A stretch of DNA of 64,000 bases from positions 3,560,089 through 3,624,088 of the forward strand of contig CM035308.1 in NCBI GenBank assembly GCA_002900995.3, written 5' to 3'. Of this stretch, positions 10,325-20,384 are shown one piece after another. Position 1 is the stretch's first letter, and each line of letters opens with the position of its first letter. The translations under genes and the position numbers were made by a program. Source of the stretch: Ganoderma boninense (lineage: Eukaryota > Basidiomycota > Agaricomycetes > Polyporales > Polyporaceae). The notes beneath the pieces were generated by a model, which was not told where the DNA came from, made no database searches, and worked only from the letters and a program-made list of their open reading frames with translations.

Positions 10325-13300
10325 ATGACTTCTAAATCTATCAAACGTGCTGCGAAACGCACTCATCTCTGTGCTGGTTGTGATCGCAAGTTCACAGCGT
10401 CCGGGCGGAAACGCCATCTCCGGCAGACCACCCAACCAAAATGTATCGCCGTGCGCGAATCCGAACAAAGCAACCTCCAAACCTCGGAGGACACGGAGAC
10501 CTCATCCACGACAACCCCATCCTCACCTGTGCGTTCCCCCGATCCTGACGATCCCGAACTCCCTCCCCAACCATTCATGGGCGACTTCTACGGTGACTAC
10601 GCTGCGGAGGACTTCGACGACTACGTGGAGTACCATGGAGAAGACGGGTCGGAAGATCTTGAAGATGATCTTGGATCTGGAGACGAGGAGGCGGGGTCGG
10701 GCGATGGGGAGGAAGAGGCGGAAGAGGCGGAGGAAGACGAGGATGATGACGACGAAGATGCAGACAACTTGGAGGAAGAACAAGGGTGGGAGCCTCCTCC
10801 GCCCGATCTTCTCAACGTTGACACCGATGCCGATGCCGATGCCGATCCCGGCGACGATGACCAGCGACGGTCCGCATCTGCTCAGTGACGCGCCCACGAG
10901 CACCTCCGAACGCGGACGTTTGTCGCGCGCTTCCCTGGTCCACATGCTGGTTCCCCCATCACTCAAGAGCGAGAGTCGACGTTCTACGAGCAGTACGACG
11001 CCGCCAATGACTCGGACGACAATGACTACTACCCATTCAAGTCGCGTCTTGACTGGAAGATTGCCAGATGGGCGAAGATGCGAGGTCCTGGATCCACCGC
11101 TGTGTCAGAGCTGCTGGACATTGATGAGGTACGCCTGTCATTCTCTCTCGCCTTCATGAATGCTAATCCTGGTTGGTGCAGCTTGTGGAACTCCTCGGTC
11201 TTTCATTCAAGAACTCCCGGGAACTGAACGCGATCATCGACGACAAGCTCGCATCCGGCCGACCTCGGTTTATTCGAAGAGAGATTGTTGTCGCAGGGGA
11301 GAGCTTCGAGGTGTTTTATCGTGATGTTATCCAGTGCGTCCGGGCCCTGTATGGCGACCCCGAGTTCGCTGGGATCCTGGTCTTTGCGCCTGAACGCCAC
11401 TATGCCGACCCCGATCATACGGTTCGGGTTTACTTTGATATGCACACCGGACGGTGGTGGTGGGACACTCAGGTATGTTATCCTTTGGATCGTCAAGTGT
11501 ATGCTCTAATAGATGAATACCCAATAGAAGGAGCTCGAGAAGCGTAAGCCTGGGGCGACGATCATCCCGATCATCATTTCCTCGGACAAGACCCAGCTCA
11601 CGGTCTTTGGCAGCAAGACCGCCTACCCTGTGTACCTCACCATCGGCAATCTCCCAAAGGACGTGCGTCGAAAGCCCTCTCGTCGCGGGCAAATCTTGCT
11701 CGCATATCTCCCTTCCTCCCGCCTTGAGCACATCACGAACAAGGCTGCTCGCCGTCGTGCTGTCGCCAACGTGTTTCACCACTGCCTCTCTACAATCCTG
11801 AAGCCTCTCATCAAGGCTGGCATATTTGGGATCACAGTGACAAGCGGAGATGGCGTAGTACGACGTGGCCATCCAATCTTCGCTATGTACATAGGTGATT
11901 ATCCTGAACAGCTCCTCGTCACCTGCTGCAAGAATACGACCTGCCCCAAGTGCGACATCGATCCCTCGGATATTGGAGATACAACAGATCCCAATCGACC
12001 TCTTCGCAATCTCAACAATATCCTCGCTGCCCTTGCCAAGGTCGGAAGCCCTCCAGCGGAGTTTCGCCGTGCGTGCCATGAGGCAGGAATCAAGCCTGTG
12101 GTTCACCCTTTCTGGGTGAAGCTCCCCTTCGTTCACATCTTCCGTTCAATCACACCAGACATTCTTCATCAGTTGTACCAAGGTGTTGTCCGCCATATGG
12201 TGTCTTGGTTGAAAGCAGCCTTCAGCCCAGAAGAACTCGACGCTCGTTGTCGTCGACTTCCTCCGAACCAGCAGCTACGTGCATTCCCAAAGGGAATTAC
12301 AACTCTGCAGAAGGTTACCGGCAAGGAGCATGCAGATATTTGCCGATTTCTTCTTGGGTTAGTAGTGGGACTTCCTCTCCGCTCTGGCCTATCTCCCACC
12401 CGCCTTGTACGTGCTGTTCGTGCAATTCTTGACTTTCTGTACCTGGCACAATATCCAGCCCACACCTCTTCTACTCTCAAGCTTCTTCACAATGCCCTGC
12501 GCCGCTTTCATCAAAACAAGGCTATCTTTGTTGACCTTGATATTCGGGACAACTGGCATATTCCAAAGCTCCATTCCCTCGACCACTACCTCATTTCCAT
12601 CAAGATGTTTGGGACAACAGACAATTATGACACCCAGTATACGGAACGGCTTCATATCGACTTTGCCAAAGACGCCTATCGTGCAACTAACCACAGAGAT
12701 GAATTTCCACAAATGACACTTTGGCTTGAACGTCGTGAAAAGGTCCTTCGCCATGAGGCATACATTCAGTGGCGGCTCCACCGCAGAGCTTCTCGCAATG
12801 CTTATTCAAGTACCACTGGGCCTCAATCTTCCACACCTTCCCTTCTTCCATCTTCATCTGGTCTCCCATCCCTTCCACCTTCTACAAAGCCTGCAACACA
12901 AATGAAGTTGTCCAAGTGGCCAAGCGTAAAGGCTGTTCGACTTCTACATATTGCTAGTCTCTATGGCGCCAACCAGTTTCAGGACGCATTAGCACGCTTT
13001 GTCATCAAATACCGGGATTCTATGCTTACAGACACTCAAATCAAGCATGCAGCACAACACCTTATCTTTCGATTCAGTTCTGTGCCTGTTTGGCACAAGA
13101 TCAAGCTCAGTCTTGAAGATGCACAGCACCTCGGTGTTATGGAAGCAATACATGATACAGTTCATGCTCGTCCAAAACGCCAAAATCAACGAGGTCAAAC
13201 TGTTCCTGCCCGCTTTGATACAGTTCTTGTCAACACTGGGACTGGAGGTTTTTCAGGAGTAGAAGGTGTGCCTAATCTATTGCTTATTTACACTCAGTTT

Positions 13301-13688
13301 ACTAAATGATGCTAATGGCTCATTATTAGGATATCGTGTTGGTCGTATACGGCTCATATTCAAAATCCCAGAGCGGGCACATAAAGAGTTGTTTCCAGAT
13401 GTGATTATACCAGGACATCTAGCATATGTTGAGTGGTTTAGTCCTTTTACACAGCCAGATAGCATTCATGGCATGTATAAAATTTCTCCAAGTTATATAG
13501 GCAACCAAGATCGGACTCCTCGTGTTGATATCATTGAAGTGAAGTCAATCCGACGTAGTTGCCATCTTATTCCTGTATGTAATGCTACTATTTCTCGTGA
13601 TTGGACTAGTAGTACAGTTTTAGATATTAGTAAGAACTTTTATGTAAACAACTTTAGTGACTTACATATGTATATGACTTTATGCTAG
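10325..13688 (+). pseudogene. Plavaka transposase with one premature stop
   Basis: Exons as read: 10325-11128, 11182-11472, 11528-13265, 13330-13688. The N terminus has a C2H2 finger (CAGCDRKFTASGRKRHL), then a long acidic linker, then the Plavaka core: ERESTFYEQYD, YYPFKSRLDWKIARWAK, LVELLGLSFKNSRELNAI, VFAPERHYAD, RWWWDTQ, IIPIIISSDKTQLT, AYPVYLTIGNLPKDVRRK, ASGDGV-like TSGDGVVRRGHPIF, DILHQLYQGVVRHM and YTERLHIDFAKDAYR. These belong to a DDE-type (Tnp2/CACTA-related) transposase of about 900-1000 residues. A TGA at 10886-10888 (codon 188) falls between the acidic linker and the core, in a frame that is otherwise open on both sides with no plausible intron around it; CGA to TGA at a CpG would explain it. 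Confidence 0.8.
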
Positions 13689-13897
13689 TATCTGGTGGGC
13701 AATGCATACTTTTTTCTTAGTAGTGAAATTGGGCTGCAACAATAAATACTTATACTAGCTCTTGGCAAACCTGCTCTTCCAAAATGTACAAATGAGGGCC
13801 AAAAAAGTCTAATCTCAACCTTTTAATGCTAATACAATTTAGCAATACAAAAAAGCAACTAGTAGTATGAACTGTATGCTAATTATTACCTTAAGAG

Positions 13898-13926
13898 CTA
13901 ATTAGAATTGGGGGTTTTTCCTGATG
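13898..13926 (-). repeat. Plavaka right terminal inverted repeat
   Basis: Inverted copy of 5610-5638. The 200 bp between the transposase stop and this repeat is AT-rich and non-coding. Confidence 0.85.
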
Positions 13927-14173
13927 TATGCAATGCCAGAAGTCGCATGGACCGGTTTTCGAGATACACGTTGCGTCCGTATAAGATGGTGACAATATTG
14001 GTGAGTAAATGCTTTTCAAAGTATTGTATTGGGTACATATGCATACCGTAAAGGTGTTGTCTTGCGTCGTTATGCTTTGGAAAGTGAAGGACACATGTTT
14101 TAATCGGGCATGGGTCCCCCAGGCGCCCGTCAGTACTCTCAGCGCCTCAGCGTTTTGCAGAAGTTCTGATGTA

Positions 14174-14560
14174 TATACCTGTAATGGACGGACAAAAGGC
14201 TAGCTAATTGTCAGTACGTACAGTAAGGACACAAAGTGAATAGTGTTGCTCACCCTCAGACGGTGCGCTCGGGGAACGAGTGCAAGACTGAGGGTGCGCG
14301 CTTTCGGAGGCATCAAGTATAAGTGAAAACGGCGAGGAGGGATCTAGACTGACCAATGACAAATACCTAGGATCCCGACATACGAATAGAAACAGAAAAC
14401 AAAGAGACACTGGCAGTAACGCCATCAGGAAAGCTGTCCGAAGGTAAGACCTGCCTACAAAGGACACGGGCGCGTAAAGACATACGAGACGAAATGAAAT
14501 AACGCCGGAAACACGGAAACACGACCTGCGACTACTCACGTGGATTGTCGCGTTCCAACA
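14174..14560 (-). repeat. Copia 3' LTR, proximal fragment
   Basis: Identical by eye to 19410-19796. The rest of this LTR is at 5268-5351, beyond the nested transposons. On the coding strand it starts TGTTGGAACGCG. Confidence 0.92.
14200..14253 (-). other. Intron-like 54-bp segment inside the copia LTR (3' copy)
   Basis: On the minus strand it begins GTGAGC, has TACTGAC as a possible branch site, and ends CTAG. A second tandem copy of the surrounding LTR sequence (5' LTR 19351-19407, also at 5293-5349) lacks exactly this segment. Its counterpart in the 5' LTR is 19436-19489. Confidence 0.6.
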
Positions 14561-14573
14561 CTCCCCCTCAATC
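14561..14573 (-). promoter_or_regulatory. Copia polypurine tract
   Basis: Minus-strand GATTGAGGGGGAG directly before the TGTTGG start of the 3' LTR, and directly after the pol stop codon. Primes plus-strand DNA synthesis in LTR retrotransposons. Confidence 0.8.
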
Positions 14574-17500
14574 CTACTGGAGTCCAAGGGCAGTGGCGAA
14601 ATGCTTGACCTTGGGAGACGGGAGGGCTTTTGTGAGGACGTCGGCGACCTGGTCCTCGGTAGGACAATAGACGAGGTGGATCTTCTTGTCCTCGATGATC
14701 CAGCGGATGAAGTGGAACCGTATGTCGATGTGCTTGGTCCGGGCGTGGTACTGATTGTCGCGAGCGAGAGCGATAGCAGACAGGTTGTCGGAAAGCAAGG
14801 GAGTGGATGAGAGGAGAGGAGCGAAGACTTGCCCGATAAGGGAACGCAGCCACAGCGCCTCCTTGGCGGCGTGGGTAACCGCGACGTACTCGGACTCGGT
14901 CGTCGAGAGCGAGATGAGCTCTTGCTTCTTCGAGCTCCATGACACGGCTCCCCCATCTATGAGGAACGCGTACCCCGAGATCGCCTTCTGGTCCTCGTGC
15001 ATTGATCCGTCTGCGTCCGTGTACCCGACCAGGTCGACCGTCTTCGCGCCGTACGTAAGCTTCAAGAGCTTGGTACCTGCAAGATAACGAAAAACGCGCT
15101 TGACAGCGTCCCAGTGAGCCGGACCAGGGTTCTCGGAGAAGCGGGAGAGGATGGAGACAGCGTAGGTGATGTCGGGATGAGTGCCAAGGGACGCGTACAT
15201 GAGGGATCCGACGGCTTCACGGTACGGGATGTCACACATGCGCGCGATCTCGGCGGTTGTCTGCGGAGACTGGGCAGAGGTAAGTAGGTTGTGCGGATCC
15301 ATCGGTGTGGAGATGGGCTTGAGTTCGTTGAAACCATAGCGGCGGAGGATCGACTCGATGTATGACGTCTGCGACAGGGACAGCGTCCGGGCCGCGCGAT
15401 CGCGTTCAACCGCGAAACCCAAGATCCAGTGGATCTCGCCCTCGTCCGAGATCTCAAAAACCTCACGGAGTTTAGCCTTAACCTCTAGGATCAGGAATCA
15501 GGACCATGCTCGACGCCGCCACAGTCAAATCATCAACATGGCATACGATCACAATGAGATCCGTACCCTCGGCCCGGAAGAAGACGGCCTGGTCGACGTC
15601 GCACTGCGACATGCGCAAGAGCTCCTCGAGCACTCGGCGCAGCTTCTTGTGCCAGTGCCTAGCACTCTGGCGGAGGCCGTAGAGCGGACGCAGGAGGCGG
15701 AGGGCGAGGGACTTGTCGTCGGTGAGCTTCACGCCCGGCGGCAGGGACATGAAGATAACCTCGTTCTCCTCGAACTCCCCATTCAGGTACGCACTCTTCA
15801 CGTCGAGCTGATGAATTTCTAGGTCATTGCGAGCTGCGAAGGCGAGCGTCGTGCGGATGGAGGCGGTTTTTGCGACGGGGGCATAGGTATCGAAAAAATC
15901 GACACCCGGCACCTGCGAGAAACCACGGGCCACAAGACGAGCACGAAGGCGAGTAACATTCCCAGCAGTGTCCTTCTTCGCATGAAAGACCCAACGGCAG
16001 CTGACGACGTTTGCTCCAGGCGGCAGTGCCTCTAGAACCCATGTGCCGTGCGCCTCAAGAGCGCGCAGCTCCTCCAGCATCGCTTCCTCCCAGCGCGGCC
16101 ACTCGGGACGACGGCGTGCCTCCTCCAGGCTACGCGGGTCAAGACCCTCCGTGTCCGCCATCTGCGTGGCCATCGCGGCACCACTGATCTCCTCCTCGAG
16201 CTCGGGTGCAGCCTTCGGCGGATCTCCTTTCAGGGCAGCAGCGCGGACACCTCTGGGCAGCCGACGGTCTGCAGCCTTGCCCTCTAGGATGTCGAGCACC
16301 TTACGGGATGGCACCCGCTTACGAGGCTGGCGGGGTGGCTCTGGCTGAGCAGGCGGCAGATCGACGACTGTTGGTGGTGGTTCGGCAGGTGAAGGAACCG
16401 GTTGCTCGACTGGGGCAGGCTCGGACGGCTCGACGGACGACGACTCGGACTTGTCATCGGCCTCTTGCTCCCCCTCAAGTATTGCATCGTCGTCGACAAC
16501 GATCGGAGGAGGCGCGTCTGCGGAGAACGTGACATTCCGCTCGACCGTCACAGTCCCAGTTGCCCCGCGGTCTGGCCAGAAAACCCGGTGGCCCTTGCTC
16601 TGGTGGTCGTATCCGACTCAGCGCGCAGGTTGCGCACGGACACCGACCTTGCCCGAGGCCGTGTCGTGGACCCAAACCTGGCAGCCCCACTCCGGGATCC
16701 CGCTGACGTCTGGCACTTTGCCCGTGGCGGCCTCGTAAGGCGTGCGACCGCCAAGTGCCTTCGTGGACGTCCTATTCTTCAAGTAGACGGCGTGCATGAC
16801 AGCCTCGCCCCACAAGAAGCGCGGAAGCCCAGACGCGATCAACATCGCGCGGACCTTCTCCATCACGGTGCGGTTGAGGCGCTCGGATACGCCAGCTTCT
16901 CCGTGTGTGTCATGCACGGAGAGCTTCGACTGGATGCCGTGCTCCTCAAGGAACGAGATGAACTCGTCGCTCAAGTACTCGCCACCACGGTCCGTGTTCA
17001 GCGCCTTGACATCGGCATCGTGCTGATTCTTCAACCAGGCGACGAAACCACGGAACGACTCGAAAGCCTCGGATTTCTGGCGAAGAAGGTAGAGCGTGGT
17101 GAAACGGGTGGCATCGTCCGTGAAACTGATGTAGTATTTGCGTCCTCCTAGGCTGATGACGCGCGATGGACCCCAGACGTCCGAGTGGACCTCCTCTCCT
17201 AAAGAGGTCGAGCGCTCTCCCTCGCGCTCCTTTGGCACAGGCCAGCGAGTGGCCTTGGCTCGGACACATGCCTCGCAAGTGAGAGGCTCCTCGGACTCGA
17301 CGATCTTGACACTAGTTACGAAGCCCTTGGCGACGAGCTCTCGTATAGCGCGTGGTGCGATGTGCCCAAGACGGCGATGCAGCTCCATGATCATGAGTTG
17401 CTCGTCTGCGACGGTGACTTGTGCAGACCCTCCCCCGGTACGTTCTCGTTCTACGATGTACAGGCCACGCAACTTCGGGATGCGCCCGACAGTTGCACCG

Positions 17501-19209
17501 TTGTGATCTGTGATCACACACTGACCACTGGCGAATGTGGTAGTGAAACCCGCATCGTCGATTCGACCGACGGAGATGAGGTTGTACCTGAGCTCAGGTG
17601 CATAGAGGACTCGGTGTAGGCGGATGTTGGAGCTGGGAGCGGGGTCGTTAGGGACGGGCAGCAACATGTCCCCAACACCAGTGGCCTGGAAAGGCTGCTG
17701 GTTGGTGGCGGTGAGGTCCTGCGATGGGATCTCTCGGAAGGTGAGGAAGTCCTCCCGATACGGCGACATATGATGAGTCGCGCCAGAGTTGTATAGGTCA
17801 ACCGGTGGGCGGGGCTCGACAGCGGCAGTAGCAGCGAGCGGCTCGAGCGCGGCAGCGGCACTCGGAGCTGAAGGAGCAGGAACATCCTCGCATCCTTCAC
17901 CAAACACCCGGTTCAACCATTCGGCGATGTTCGACAGGCGGTCCAGGAGCGGCACGGGCTCCGGCGCAGGCGCAGGCATGGCATCGGCATCGGTCTCGGA
18001 GGTGGGCAACGACGAGGCCGAGACGGTCTGGAGGTCTGGAAGAGAGTCGACATCTCCCTCCGACGAGTCAGACACGGTTTGCAGTGACGGCATGGAGCCA
18101 TCGGAATCTGACGCTCTTGTCAGATCAGTGTAGTCGGACATGGCACCGTCTGACCACGGATCATCGACGCCCGACGAGGCAGAGTCGGAGTCGGATTCGA
18201 CAGTAGCAGGCAAGAAAGCGGACCACGCTCCGGCGATGTCGTCAAGAGACATGGGAGCGGCAGCGGCAGCGGCATTCACTCGAGGTGCAGGCGGGTCTGG
18301 CTTCGCATTGGAGCCCTTGCCATCAGGCTTGGGACTCGGGCAGACCTCGTACCTGTGGCCCACACCGCCGCACGTCCAGCAGACGCCGACGGGCTTCTGA
18401 GGGCCCCGCTTTTCCTTCCCCTTTCCCTTCCCCTTCTTCAGTTTCTCGCTCGAGAGTACGCTCGCAGCGACGCCAGTGTCCTTCGGCTTCCCCTTCCCCT
18501 TGTCTGCCTGGCGTCGGTCCCACTCCTCGAGGGCGAGGTCCATGAGCGTTTCCGCATCAAGGACAGGCTTCACGCCACTCAAGACGGTAGAGGACGACCC
18601 ACTCGACGCAGCAGCTGGGGACGAGGAGGTCGACAGCGCTTGCATGCGAGCGGTGAGCTTGGCGGTGGCGGAGAGTTGGGAGATGAAGGTGGAGAGCTCG
18701 GAGGGGACAAAGTTGATGATGAGGGAGGCGTACTCAGCGTCACTGATGTCCACATCTGCGTTCAACAGCTCCTCGTAGGCCACACGGATGCGATCGAACT
18801 CGGAACGAAGGTCGGCACCGGACTTGTACCGCATGTTCAAGAACGCCGTGTGGAGGTTGGCTCGGAGGAGGATTGACTTGTCGGTGAACTCCTTGACGAT
18901 CGCGGCCCAGATCGCAGCTGTCGTACCCTTCCGATGGTGCTTGGTAAAGGTAACGTCGGGTAGCTTCTGCGAAAGAAGGTAGAGGGCGAGGTTCTCGGTC
19001 TTCTCCCAGGCAGCAATGGCGGCGATCTCGTCCTTCGTCGGCTTTGTAGCATCGGCGGGGATCGGGCGAGGAGAGCTCCCGTCGAAGTGAGACCAGGCAT
19101 CCTTCTGACGCACAGCGATCGTGAAACGGCACTGGAACGTAAGCCAGTTCTTGCCGGTAGGATCGAGCTTGTCGAGAGCGGCGGAGAAATCAGAGATCGT
19201 AGTCGACAT
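14574..19209 (-). pseudogene. Copia gag-pol polyprotein gene, three lesions
   Basis: A single long frame from MSTTISDFSAALDKLDPTGK. Gag region of about 430 residues with zinc knuckle CWTCGGVGHRYEVC; protease site YNSGATHHM, where the usual catalytic Asp is Asn; integrase with LHRRLGH...CEAC zinc motif and core FTDDATRF / LNTDRGGEYLS; reverse transcriptase CRWVFHAKKD, LDVKSAYLNGEF, CHVDDLTVAA; RNase H YTDADGSMHEDQKAISGY and STTESEYVAV. A TGA at 16618-16620 interrupts the frame where a Trp (RWVGYD) is normal in the family. A tandem 7-bp repeat (ATCAGGA at 15490-15496 and 15497-15503) shifts frame right after the reverse transcriptase active site. The stop codon overlaps the polypurine tract border. 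Not functional as it stands. Confidence 0.9.
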
Positions 19210-19310
19210 AGCGGGTAGATGAGGGTGCGATTGAAACGAGCGGTTGCTGGGATATAAGAGAAGTGGGGAAAAGCTTTTGCGCGATGAGTCTTGCTAGTTA
19301 AGGCCTTCTC

Positions 19311-19325
19311 GCAGGGCTCATAACC
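19311..19325 (-). promoter_or_regulatory. Copia primer binding site (initiator tRNA-Met anticodon half)
   Basis: Directly adjoins the LTR end with no spacer. The plus strand GCAGGGCTCATAACC equals the anticodon stem-loop of initiator tRNA-Met (loop CUCAUAA), so the element is primed from an internal half-tRNA cut in the anticodon loop, as known for Drosophila copia, rather than from a tRNA 3' end. Confidence 0.8.
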
Positions 19326-19796
19326 TATGAGAGCGTGTAGTCGGGCGGCTGTAACGGACGGACAAAAGGCCTCAGACGGTGCGCTCGGGGAATGAGTGCA
19401 AGACTGATATATACCTGTAATGGACGGACAAAAGGCTAGCTAATTGTCAGTACGTACAGTAAGGACACAAAGTGAATAGTGTTGCTCACCCTCAGACGGT
19501 GCGCTCGGGGAACGAGTGCAAGACTGAGGGTGCGCGCTTTCGGAGGCATCAAGTATAAGTGAAAACGGCGAGGAGGGATCTAGACTGACCAATGACAAAT
19601 ACCTAGGATCCCGACATACGAATAGAAACAGAAAACAAAGAGACACTGGCAGTAACGCCATCAGGAAAGCTGTCCGAAGGTAAGACCTGCCTACAAAGGA
19701 CACGGGCGCGTAAAGACATACGAGACGAAATGAAATAACGCCGGAAACACGGAAACACGACCTGCGACTACTCACGTGGATTGTCGCGTTCCAACA
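19326..19796 (-). repeat. Copia 5' LTR, intact, 471 bp
   Basis: Coding strand begins TGTTGGAACGCG at 19796 and ends CTCTCATA at 19326. It contains a tandem duplication: 19351-19407 and 19416-about 19545 share sequence, the second with the extra 54 bp at 19436-19489. It is the empty-site reference for the insertion in the other LTR. Confidence 0.9.
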
Positions 19797-19801
19797 CTAC
19801 C

Positions 19802-19833
19802 AACATTGTAGGCAATTACTAAAGCTGCAGGTC
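19802..19833. mobile_element. hAT-like element, right 32 bp
   Basis: Remainder of the element at 3687-5267 after the copia insertion; followed by the second CCTGCAAT copy at 19834-19841. Confidence 0.55.
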
Positions 19834-19841
19834 CCTGCAAT

Positions 19842-20384
19842 CCCGCTGCCTAGTTTGCTGATGCAGTTCCACTCGAGGTTACGCAGTTGACGGCCGTACT
19901 CCGGATGCGAGTCGAGGGTCTCAGGGTCGAAGACACCGTTTCTAAAGTTAGATGCGTACTGCCGGAGGCGTTCCAGCCGCTCAGAGATAGACACAGTGCT
20001 GGAAGACCCGTCGATCATGCCGTTCTGCGCGAGCTCGATCCTGTACTGGAGGTATATCTCGGAACCGATGAGGTCGGCAAAGTGGCGACAGACCTGAACA
20101 GCGCTCAGCGTTCAGCGGCCAATCACACACACTCGTACAGCAAAGCGAAAGTCACGTACCCTGATGCATCTTGCGATGCCTTGCACATGAAGGTGCGAGA
20201 GCGTAAGAACGAGAAGTTCTGCAGGTAGATCGCAAACTCCGCAACGACGATGAGTCCTCAAATGGGGAGTGCGGCTAGCTTTTATAGGACCCATATTGTA
20301 GGCGGGATGGCGAACGAAAGAAATGCGCGCTACTGGCTGGGACGAGAGGCGGAATGGTTGAGGAGACAGGACGACGGGTGGCAC
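19842..20384 (-). pseudogene. F-box family gene, N-terminal exons (first fragment)
   Basis: Exon 1 carries an F-box core (DLPAELLVLTLSHLHVQGI then ARCIR), an intron with GTACGT donor follows, and exon 2 encodes VCRHFADLIGSEIYLQYRIE, ELAQNGMIDGSSSTVSISER and LRQYASNFRNGVFDPETLD. It matches the paralog at 58.0 kb (LIRSDLYLQYLIELAQTGMI, LRQYSSNCRGGIFNHES). A closer start is possible at the Met of MGPIKASRTPHLR. The gene breaks off at the hAT-like element; the continuation is at 3678-2772. F-box proteins bind Skp1 through this motif and present substrates for ubiquitination. Confidence 0.78.

Larger units (their letters stand above)
5610..13926. mobile_element. Plavaka-type DNA transposon, complete with terminal inverted repeats
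   Basis: Ends are inverted copies: 5610 starts CATCAGGAAAAACCCC and 13926 closes with the inverse, with similarity over about 29 bp; flanking TA at 5608-5609 and 13927-13928. The 8.3-kb body holds a plus-strand Plavaka transposase (10325-13688), a divergent DUF6532 gene (6922-10001) and tandem repeats near the left end. Plavaka elements are a known class of large fungal DNA transposons related to CACTA / Tnp2-type DDE elements. The transposase frame has one premature stop, so this copy may need help from another. Confidence 0.85.
5352..14171. mobile_element. CATCAG-ended outer element (about 0.5 kb) carrying the Plavaka insertion
   Basis: Starts CATCAGGAAACC at 5352 and ends with the inverse CTGATG at 14171, flanked by TA (5350-5351, 14172-14173). 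The undisturbed site in the other LTR at 19408-19415 reads TATATACC, exactly what removal of the element plus one TA gives. Subterminal sequence is also inverted-repeated: GCGCTGAGAGCACTGA on the left against GCGCTGAGAGTACTGA in reverse complement near 14130. Without the inner Plavaka element it is only 501 bp (5352-5609 and 13929-14171), so it was a small non-autonomous element. Confidence 0.78.
5268..19796 (-). mobile_element. Ty1/copia LTR retrotransposon, itself split by a nested Plavaka stack
   Basis: Perfect 5-bp target duplication CTACC at 5263-5267 and 19797-19801. The coding strand is minus: 5' LTR 19326-19796, primer binding site 19311-19325, gag-pol 19209 to 14574, polypurine tract 14561-14573, 3' LTR 14560-14174 continuing at 5351-5268. 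Both LTRs are 471 bp once the 5352-14171 insertion is removed and differ at one position seen (C at 5334 versus T at 19392), so insertion was very recent. Domain order gag, protease, integrase, reverse transcriptase, RNase H is copia (Pseudoviridae-type). Gag-pol is broken, so this copy cannot move on its own. Confidence 0.92.

Noticed and set aside
14180..14560. A 381-bp LTR pair (14180-14560 and 19416-19796) with TACC flanks
   Set aside because: Same-length identical blocks, but the primer binding site is 90 bp away and the TSD is imperfect. Extending to 19326 and adding 5268-5351 gives 471-bp LTRs, a perfect CTACC duplication and an adjacent primer site.
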